Source of the DNA: an uncultured Christensenellaceae bacterium
GTDB taxonomy: Bacteria; Bacillota; Clostridia; Christensenellales; MGBC116941
DNA length: 19,814 nucleotides
Direction: 5' to 3'
NCBI GenBank assembly: GCA_910585035.1
Contig: CAJUEF010000010.1
Location: 7,244 to 27,057 of the forward strand
Shown here in pieces: positions 14,438 through 19,814 of the stretch. Position 1 is the stretch's first letter. The number at the start of each line of letters is the position of its first letter. Position numbers and translations under genes: made by a program. The notes beneath the pieces are model-generated. The model searched no databases. It was given only the letters and a program-made list of their open reading frames with translations, and was not told the DNA's origin.

Positions 14438-15559
14438 TTACATCCCTTCTTTATCCAAATCAACAAGCTCTCCTTCAAGACGGCTGTAATCCATATCTTT
14501 TGTGAGACTTTCCACCACATAACCTTTACTACGCAGTTCCGCGCTCTTTAAAATTACATCGTTTATATTGCTGCCCACAACGATATAGTCACTTTTAATA
14601 CTCCTCTTGTTTTCTATAGAAGCAAGAAGGCCATCCACATCAATGCCAAAGCCAACACCGCTGAAATTATCGTCTGCTTCTTCCAGCAAATTACCGTATC
14701 GTCCGCCGGATAACACAGGCTTTCCGTAGCCATAAGCATAACCTCTGAATATAACTCCTGTATAATAATTTAATTCCTGCATCATTCCAAGGTCAAAGGA
14801 CACATGTTTTTCCAGCCCCTGGAGCTTTAAAACTCTGTAAATTCCACTAAGAGATTCCATGGCGGCTCTTGTGCCGTCATTACAAATAATTGCTTCCTTT
14901 TCAACCTCCTCCATACTTCCATAAAGATAAGGAACTTTTAAAAGCGCCCTCTTGGTTTTTTCTTCTATGTTAATGTCTTCAAGTATCTCTCCTAGGGCAA
15001 TCATGTTTTTATTTGCAATAACTTTTTTTATTTTCTCCTTATTTGCCACACCTTTAAGAAGCGCAGTTAAATATGCCGTCTGACCTATATCTATTTGAAA
15101 ATTTTCCTCGCAGCAGCCCTTTAGGCTAAGCAGGGCAAGAGTTACTGCCTCACTGTCGCAAAATGCTTTATTGCCTCCTATAAATTCAATGCCTACCTGG
15201 GTGTGCTCTTTTTTCTCATAGGATTCAGTATTTGATTTACGGAAAATATTCATATTGTAGTAAAACTTAAGATAACTTTTTCTATCCTTAAAATTGCTGA
15301 TTACAGCCCTGACAATAGGCGTTGTCACATCAGGCCGCAGCACGAGAATTTTTCCGTTGCCGTCTATTATTTTAAGGGTTTTATCCTTGTCAATAGTATT
15401 TTTTATTTCACAAAAAGTATCGTAATACTCAAAGGTAGGAGTTTCAATTTTACGGTAGCCATAGCTTCTGTAAAGCTTTTTAAAATTATGTATCACTTTA
15501 TCTTTATTTTCACTTTCCTTGCAAAGGGTATCTTTAACTCCTTCAGGAATAAAAGCCAT
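14438..15559 (-). CDS. hisZ: ATP phosphoribosyltransferase regulatory subunit (HisRS-like)
   Basis: From ATG 15559 this is a 373-residue paralogue of histidyl-tRNA synthetase that forms a hetero-octamer with short HisG and confers histidine sensing. Motif 1 (YGYRKIETPTFE), motif 2 (LRPDVTTPIVRAV, later NIFRKSNTESYEKKEHTQVG) and motif 3 (VLSGGRYGNLL, GVGFGIDVDGLL) are visible. The C-terminal anticodon domain is reduced to a short remnant, as usual for HisZ. A GTG at 15568 extends the frame but lies in AGGTGA, the ribosome binding site six bases before ATG 15559, so the shorter start is chosen. It is the first gene of the hisZGDC unit. Confidence 0.96.
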   Translation of the reverse strand: MAFIPEGVKDTLCKESENKDKVIHNFKKLYRSYGYRKIETPTFEYYDTFCEIKNTIDKDKTLKIIDGNGKILVLRPDVTTPIVRAVISNFKDRKSYLKFYYNMNIFRKSNTESYEKKEHTQVGIEFIGGNKAFCDSEAVTLALLSLKGCCEENFQIDIGQTAYLTALLKGVANKEKIKKVIANKNMIALGEILEDINIEEKTKRALLKVPYLYGSMEEVEKEAIICNDGTRAAMESLSGIYRVLKLQGLEKHVSFDLGMMQELNYYTGVIFRGYAYGYGKPVLSGGRYGNLLEEADDNFSGVGFGIDVDGLLASIENKRSIKSDYIVVGSNINDVILKSAELRSKGYVVESLTKDMDYSRLEGELVDLDKEGM

Positions 15560-15588
15560 ATTGTTCACCTGTTCTTTCTGTTTTTATT

Positions 15589-15617
15589 ATATTAGCACAT
15601 TAACTTACTAAAGTCAA
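15589..15617 (-). promoter_or_regulatory. Promoter of the hisZGDC unit
   Basis: TTGACT (15617-15612) and TAATAT (15594-15589) are 17 bases apart on the minus strand. The predicted leader is only some 25 bases, too short for a T-box or an attenuator with a His-rich leader peptide, so control, if any, acts at initiation. Confidence 0.65.
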
Positions 15618-15704
15618 ACATTTATATTTATTATAACATTATAAACTATTGAAAGTTTAAACATAATTTTACTTAATATTTTATTTACTAAAAGTCCCTT
15701 ATTA

Positions 15705-15733
15705 TTGATTAATTTACAAATATACTTTAAAAT
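15705..15733 (+). promoter_or_regulatory. Promoter of the histidine kinase gene
   Basis: TTGATT (15705-15710) is followed after 17 bases by TAAAAT (15728-15733). GGAGG (15753-15757) and the ATG at 15767 follow at normal distances. Confidence 0.5.
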
Positions 15734-15766
15734 AAAAATATATGGGTTCTACGGAGGATATTATTT

Positions 15767-17449
15767 ATGAAAAAATCTATATTCTACAAGCTTATCTACA
15801 TATGTCTTATCGCTCTTATAATTTCGGGAGCGGTTTCAGCCTTTATACTTCAGGCAAACTATGAAAATACAAGGATAGGTGAGCTTACGCAGCTTTTACA
15901 AACCGCCTCAAAGGCAACAGATTCTAAAGACGCCTCATACATATCATCTATCACCGGCGGCAATCGTATTACCGTTATGGATATGGAAGGCAACGTTATA
16001 AGCGACAGCTCTATAAACCAGCCAATGGAGAACCATAGGCTTCGTCCGGAGGTTTCATCTGCCATTGATGGCAATGTGGGGGTTTCAAAGCGCACATCAT
16101 CTACCATAAACACAGAAATGATGTACATAGCTGTTAACAGCGGCAGCTCTATATACCGCATTTCACTTCCTGTGAGCGGTGTGGATACAAGCTTTTTAAA
16201 ACTTATTCCCGCTATATTTGCAGGAATTGCTCTGGCGTGCTGTGTTGCCGCTCTTCTTTCAGGGGGCATAAGCAGATCTTTAATTGCTCCCCTTGTAAGT
16301 ATTAATGAAAATCTTGATCATATTAAACGCAAGGAATATGACAAGGTCAATTTTGCACCGTCTAAATATGAAGAAATAAGCTCTATAACAAACGCAATAG
16401 ATGGGGTTTTGGAAGAACTCTCAGGATATATTGAAGATATCAGCAAGCAAAATGATAAAATGGATTTTATTTTAAACAACATGGGGCAGGGAATGGTGCT
16501 GGTAGATGAAAACACAAATATTATTCATTGTAACCGTTATGCAAGCATGCTTTTTAAAAACAGCACATCTATTGTGGGAAATTCCCTTTTAAGCCTTACC
16601 GGTGAAGACAAAATCTGCAACCGTACGGAAGAATGTATTAAATCCGGTGTTAGCCGTATGTTTGATATAAGCATACACGGCGGCGTTTATTCCGTGGTCA
16701 TTGATTTTATTAATACATCCTGGCAGCAAAAGGGTGCGTTTATACTTATTACTGACGTTACTGAAGTTCGCAGCAGACAAAAGCTGCGTCAGGAATTTGT
16801 AGACGGAGTTGCCCACGATTTAAAAAATCCTATTGCTTCCATTGGCGAAAATGCCGACATGCTAAGAAGAGGACTTATAAAGGATGATGAGCAGAAAAAA
16901 GAATATCTTTATGAAATTGTTGACGAATCCATTCACATGAAAGAGGTTATTGACGATTTGCTCATCCTTTCCGTGCTTGATGAAACAAAGGATATTGCTG
17001 ACTGTCCTGCCATACATGTTTATGATATATGCACTTCCGTTGAGGAAAAGCTGCTTCCAATGAGCCGTGAAATGAACCTTTCCATGAAGGTGGAAGGAAA
17101 TAAGGATACTCTTGTTAAAATGAAGCCGGAACATTTGGAAAAGGTTATGACTGAGCTTATGACCAATGCAATTAAATATAATGTTAATGGCGGTAAGGTT
17201 ATGGTCACCGTTGAGCAAAAGGGCGAAAAAGCAAAAATCTCCATTTCCAACACAGGCCCGGGTATAGACCCAATTCTTATTCCAAGGCTTTTTGAACGCT
17301 TTTACAGAGAGGAACAAAACAGAAGTGCCAAAATTAAAGGCGCAGGTCTTGGCCTTGCAATTATAAAGCACATTATATCTTTGTATGAAGGCAGAATAAG
17401 CGTTAAGTGTATTCCTGATGTGGGAACGACCTTTACTGTTAAAATTTAG
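15767..17449 (+). CDS. PhoR-type membrane sensor histidine kinase
   Basis: This 560-residue sensor has, in order, TM1 (8-28), an extracytoplasmic sensing domain (30-143), TM2 (146-167), HAMP (167-220) and PAS (228-335, with NNMGQGMVLVDENTNIIHCN). HisKA follows with phospho-acceptor His350 in VAHDLKNP. The ATPase domain (425-560) has the N box around Asn467, SNTGPGI (494-500), the F box LFERFYR (508-514) and GAGLGLAI (525-532). The architecture matches the PhoR/WalK-like group, which answers cell-envelope or phosphate signals through an OmpR-family regulator. No response regulator is adjacent: upstream is the divergent hisZ and downstream an Smr gene. GGAGG supports the start. The stimulus cannot be read from the sequence. 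Confidence 0.95.
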   Translation: MKKSIFYKLIYICLIALIISGAVSAFILQANYENTRIGELTQLLQTASKATDSKDASYISSITGGNRITVMDMEGNVISDSSINQPMENHRLRPEVSSAIDGNVGVSKRTSSTINTEMMYIAVNSGSSIYRISLPVSGVDTSFLKLIPAIFAGIALACCVAALLSGGISRSLIAPLVSINENLDHIKRKEYDKVNFAPSKYEEISSITNAIDGVLEELSGYIEDISKQNDKMDFILNNMGQGMVLVDENTNIIHCNRYASMLFKNSTSIVGNSLLSLTGEDKICNRTEECIKSGVSRMFDISIHGGVYSVVIDFINTSWQQKGAFILITDVTEVRSRQKLRQEFVDGVAHDLKNPIASIGENADMLRRGLIKDDEQKKEYLYEIVDESIHMKEVIDDLLILSVLDETKDIADCPAIHVYDICTSVEEKLLPMSREMNLSMKVEGNKDTLVKMKPEHLEKVMTELMTNAIKYNVNGGKVMVTVEQKGEKAKISISNTGPGIDPILIPRLFERFYREEQNRSAKIKGAGLGLAIIKHIISLYEGRISVKCIPDVGTTFTVKI

Positions 17450-17460
17450 GAAACTTAGCT

Positions 17461-17676
17461 ATGGAAGTTGATTTGCACGGAATGGATGTTAAATTCGCAC
17501 AGGGCTATTTAAAGGATATAATTGAGTTTACTTCGGAAAAGGAAATAATAGTTATCCACGGTTATAATAAAGGAAACAAGGTTATGGAAATGGTACAAAA
17601 AAGCTTTAAGCATAAAAAACTTAAACGAAAGATAAAAAGCCTTAACCGCGGAATTACTATTTTTGAACTGGAATAA
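17461..17676 (+). CDS. Small stand-alone Smr-domain protein
   Basis: This 71-residue protein matches the small MutS-related (Smr) domain. It has the entry motif VDLHGMDV (3-10) and the second motif VIHGYNKGNKV (31-41, the usual HGxGxG with Tyr/Asn substitutions), then a very basic stretch (49-63). Smr domains are nucleic-acid nucleases or binding modules. Stand-alone versions in Bacillota have no settled role, though ribosome-collision functions are known for larger relatives. AGGAAA precedes the ATG, 11 bases after the kinase stop, so it is probably co-transcribed with the kinase. Confidence 0.83.
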   Translation: MEVDLHGMDVKFAQGYLKDIIEFTSEKEIIVIHGYNKGNKVMEMVQKSFKHKKLKRKIKSLNRGITIFELE

Positions 17677-17710
17677 ACGAAATAAAAAACTCTCTGAAAG
17701 GAGCGGTGCT

Positions 17711-17755
17711 ATGCATAATTGGACAGCTTACCTTGCGTCTTTTTATGCACATTAG
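17711..17755 (+). CDS. Possible 14-residue leader mini-ORF with a strong ribosome binding site
   Basis: AAAGGAG (17697-17703) lies seven bases ahead of an ATG that opens a 14-codon frame, MHNWTAYLASFYAH, ending in TAG. TGCATAA near its start and TTATGCA near its end are complementary and could form a stem over the frame. The next gene starts 18 bases later without its own ribosome binding site. A regulatory leader, translational coupling or a decayed gene remnant are all possible. Translation is not proven. Confidence 0.35.
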   Translation: MHNWTAYLASFYAH

Positions 17756-17773
17756 CATCCTTAAACATTAAGT

Positions 17774-18208
17774 ATGAAATTCAAATCAAAAGTTGATTGG
17801 TGGTTTAATGGAATTATGGCTTTTATATGTGTAATTGCCGTTTATCTGCTGATAACCGCCGGTATAACCAAAAGCCTTGAACAGCTATATAGCGGGCTTA
17901 TTTGCTGCGCTATTGCCATTCTTATTATTTTCCCCGTTTACTTTTTTACATACTATGAAATTAACGAAGATACTCTAATTATTAAAAGTGGATATTTTTA
18001 TAAAAATAAAATTCAAATAGCTCATATTAAGGCAATATCTCCTACTCACAACCCACTGTCTTCAGCAGCATTATCAATTCACCGCATTGCAATTTACTAT
18101 AATAACGGTAAAAAAATTACCAACGAATTTATTTCTCCTAAAGATAAAGATGAGTTTATATCGGCTCTTTTAAAAATAAATCCGGATATAAATATTAAAA
18201 ATATATAA
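17774..18208 (+). CDS. Membrane protein with bacterial PH domain (SunI/YnzG-like)
   Basis: This 144-residue protein has two membrane helices (about 12-30 and 38-60), then a small bacterial pleckstrin-homology-like domain (YYEINEDTLIIKSGYF, IQIAHIKAISPT, SSAALSIHRIAIYY, ISPKDKDEFISALLKINPDI). This layout matches the PH proteins related to the sublancin immunity protein SunI. No bacteriocin gene is seen nearby, so a housekeeping envelope role is as likely. The ATG lacks a convincing Shine-Dalgarno sequence. The strong one is 70 bases upstream, before the 14-codon mini-ORF. A terminator follows. Confidence 0.85.
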   Translation: MKFKSKVDWWFNGIMAFICVIAVYLLITAGITKSLEQLYSGLICCAIAILIIFPVYFFTYYEINEDTLIIKSGYFYKNKIQIAHIKAISPTHNPLSSAALSIHRIAIYYNNGKKITNEFISPKDKDEFISALLKINPDINIKNI

Positions 18209-18250
18209 TTTGTTTATATCCGCCTGTGTGTTCCAAAAGCAGTGAAATAA

Positions 18251-18287
18251 AAAAAATAAAGCTTACCAACAATAAGCTTTATTTTTT
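18251..18287 (+). terminator. Rho-independent terminator after the PH-domain gene
   Basis: AAAAAATAAAGCTTA and TAAGCTTTATTTTTT form a perfect 15-bp stem with a seven-base loop (CCAACAA). A/T tracts on both sides would let it also stop minus-strand transcription from the ABC operon. Confidence 0.88.
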
Positions 18288-18327
18288 ATTAATAATATTA
18301 TAACAATATTCCTATTGCAACTTTTTA

Positions 18328-18459
18328 TCAATCGCTGTTTCTTCTGTGACGTTTAACTTCACCTTTAAAAAAGCGCATTATAACATAAGCTCCAACGCCT
18401 ATAACTGCTGCGCCGCAAATATATACCAGCACATCAAAAAACATTACTGCTGTTTTCAT
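18328..18459 (-). CDS. 43-residue single-span membrane microprotein
   Basis: An ATG at 18459 directly follows the ATPase stop (TGA-ATG) and is preceded by GAGGTGA seven bases upstream. The 43-residue product has one hydrophobic helix (about 5-28, with VLVYICGAAVIGVGAYVIM) and a basic tail (FKGEVKRHRRNSD). The positive-inside rule would put the C-terminus in the cytoplasm. It is too short for ordinary gene finders, but its ribosome binding site, stop-start junction and membrane topology support it. It may be an accessory of the adjacent ABC transporter, but no homologue is recognised. Confidence 0.65.
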   Translation of the reverse strand: MKTAVMFFDVLVYICGAAVIGVGAYVIMRFFKGEVKRHRRNSD

Positions 18460-19026
18460 TCACTTCACCTCTATAATATTATTTCCTTTATTCATATACT
18501 CTATAGCGTATTTATCATGGGTAGCTATTATCACCGTTTTTCCTGCTGAATATTCCATAACCGCATCCATAACTTGCTTTTTCATATTCTCATCAAGCCC
18601 TGTAAAAGGTTCGTCCATAACAAGAATATCATAATCAGCGCACAGCGCTCTCATAACCGAAACGCGTCGCTTTGTTCCCCCGCTGAGACTGCATACAGGT
18701 TTACCTAAATATTCACTTAGCCCCAGTGCCTTAATCATATTTATTTTTAAAGAATTATTTGTTATATACCCAATATTATCCTCAATACTCAATTTGTCAA
18801 AAAGTCGGTTTTCCTGAAATACCACACTAAACTTACAGCTATCCTCAATTTTAATTATACCCTTATCCGGATTTTCCAAACCAAGTATTAAGCGTATAAC
18901 AGTACTCTTTCCTTTACCGCTGTCCCCGGTTAAAAAATTAATTTGTCCATCTTTAAACTCTGCATTAAAGTCTTTTAAAACATGTGTATCTCCAAATGAC
19001 TTACTGACCTTAAGAAACTCTATCAT
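18460..19026 (-). CDS. ABC transporter ATP-binding protein, NitT/TauT type
   Basis: This 188-residue ATPase is shorter than the usual 230-260. Walker A GDSGKGKST (34-42), Q-loop Gln71, signature LSGGT (114-118, Thr in place of the common Gln), Walker B DILVMDEP (133-140), D-loop and switch His170 are all present. It therefore looks functional, with shortened loops between Walker A and the signature. It would power uptake through the permease encoded just upstream, whose 3' end overlaps it by 17 bases. SsuB/TauB/NrtD-like proteins serve sulfonate, nitrate or thiamin-precursor uptake. The substrate here is unknown. Confidence 0.92.
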   Translation of the reverse strand: MIEFLKVSKSFGDTHVLKDFNAEFKDGQINFLTGDSGKGKSTVIRLILGLENPDKGIIKIEDSCKFSVVFQENRLFDKLSIEDNIGYITNNSLKINMIKALGLSEYLGKPVCSLSGGTKRRVSVMRALCADYDILVMDEPFTGLDENMKKQVMDAVMEYSAGKTVIIATHDKYAIEYMNKGNNIIEVK

Positions 19027-19764
19027 TTATTGTATGCCTCTTTTCCACCATGGATACCATATGCCTTACGCTCTTTTCTGTAAGTGTGCTGAGCAAAATT
19101 ATTACAACCGTCCACGCAAGCACATCTGCCGTTTCCAAATTTATTTTTGACATGTATATAGCCTCGCCAATTGTATTTCTGCATATGCCTATAACTTCAG
19201 CAGCAACACCTGATTTAAAACAAAATCCCACCCCTACGCTTACTGATGTAAGCAAAACAGGCATAAGCGACGGCAAATAAAGATATTTTAATCTTTTAAA
19301 AAAAGGCACTCTGAAAATTTCAGACATCTCCAGCATATTCTTTTCTATCATATTAAGTCCACTGTATACATTTTCAAATACTACCGGAAGCACTATTAAA
19401 CATCCCACAGTTGTTGAAAGAAATCTTGTGTTTATAAAAACCAGCAAAAGCACAATAAAAGACGCAACAGGAATAGAACGAATCAAAATAAACACAGGCG
19501 ACAGCACTTCATAAAACAGCCTCGCTCTATAGCAAATATTCCTGTCCCCATTCCCAAAATAAATCCCATCATTATTTTACTAAAAGAATTGGTTATAGTA
19601 AACCAAAATGCCCCGGTCTGTATCAACTGGACTATTCTCCCCGCAACCTCAAAAGGAGATGCGAGGAGAATAGAAGAACCGACTAAAATACTCCCAATTT
19701 GCCAAAGCCCTATCCAAAAAACTATTATAATAAACTTTTTAATTGCCGTAATAGATAGCTTCAT
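19010..19764 (-). pseudogene. ABC transporter permease, NitT/TauT type, broken by a one-base frameshift
   Basis: Two overlapping frames make up one SsuC/TauC-like permease. Frame A from ATG 19764 encodes the N-terminal helix and LLASPFEV, up to FILGMGTGIFA. Frame B continues with RARLFYEVLSPVFILIRSIPVASF, the EMSEIFRVP cytoplasmic loop and the C-terminal helices to the stop at 19010. The join lies near 19529-19533. Restoring one base there (between GC and TAT) would read GIFAYRARLFYEVLSP and give about 251 residues, the normal length. As it stands, frame A ends prematurely soon after the shift. GGAGG precedes ATG 19764. It could be a true mutation, programmed frameshifting or a sequencing error. 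The site has no slippery heptamer. Confidence 0.85.
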
Positions 19765-19814
19765 CCGGCAGTTTACCTCCAACGGACGCCTGATTTTGCT
19801 CATAGAGCGCATTA
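19739..19814 (-). CDS. C-terminal end of an ABC substrate-binding protein (truncated by window edge)
   Basis: The last 24 residues of a frame entering from the right edge (ending QASVGGKLPDEAIYYGN) match the typical C-terminus of SsuA/TauA-like substrate-binding lipoproteins. It overlaps the permease start by 26 bases, as expected for the first gene of a binding-protein-dependent uptake operon. The substrate cannot be told from this fragment. Confidence 0.7.
   Translation of the reverse strand, partial: NALYEQNQASVGGKLPDEAIYYGN

Noticed and set aside
15560..15766. Possible T-box or attenuator upstream of hisZ
   Set aside because: The predicted leader is too short and contains no T-box motif, His-codon leader peptide or specifier-type structure.
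16862..17371. 169-codon open frame antisense to the histidine kinase
   Set aside because: It has no ribosome binding site or recognisable domain and shadows the conserved kinase frame.

Overview
The window looks like the chromosome of a low-GC, monoderm member of the Bacillota, most likely a clostridial-type anaerobe. The support is AT-rich DNA, strong GGAGG-type ribosome binding sites, a short HisG paired with HisZ, a class B sortase with signal-anchored surface substrates, and a LytR-CpsA-Psr protein. A species cannot be named from the sequence alone.

Layout. (1) 1-1003 (-): truncated GT4 glycosyltransferase, divergent from a DUF421/YetF-like membrane protein (1230-1952, +). (2) 2116-2967: a small accessory patch with two XRE-type regulators and a small protein of a motif-defined family. 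The second regulator and the small protein are divergent, and two perfect dyads lie between them. (3) 2990-6243 (-): the distal half of the histidine pathway, hisB-hisH-hisA-hisF-hisIE, tightly packed. (4) 6338-11493: a block of about 5 kb that separates hisB from hisC. It holds two related sortase-anchored surface proteins, an LCP protein, sortase B and a divergent pair of small XRE-type regulators with a shared operator-like region. (5) 11499-15559 (-): the proximal half, hisZ-hisG-hisD-hisC, with its own promoter and a strong terminator. (6) 15767-18208 (+): a PhoR-type histidine kinase without an adjacent response regulator, a small Smr-domain protein, a 14-codon mini-ORF and a bacterial PH-domain membrane protein. 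(7) 18328-19814 (-): a NitT/TauT-type ABC transporter locus with the end of a substrate-binding protein, a permease broken by a one-base frameshift, an ATPase and a 43-residue membrane microprotein.

How the genes work together. Together hisZGDC and hisBHAF-hisIE supply every step of histidine biosynthesis except histidinol-phosphate phosphatase, for which no gene is seen here. They are now two transcription units. The intervening block reads as a self-contained cell-surface display system. A promoter with near-consensus boxes drives srtB and the LCP gene. The two surface proteins share an identical C-terminal sorting signal (SPKTA, hydrophobic segment, basic tail) and an identical terminator inside a 268-bp perfect direct repeat, which points to recent duplication or gene conversion. 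No tRNA, rRNA, CRISPR array, insertion sequence or known riboswitch was recognised. No gene-free stretch exceeds 300 bases.
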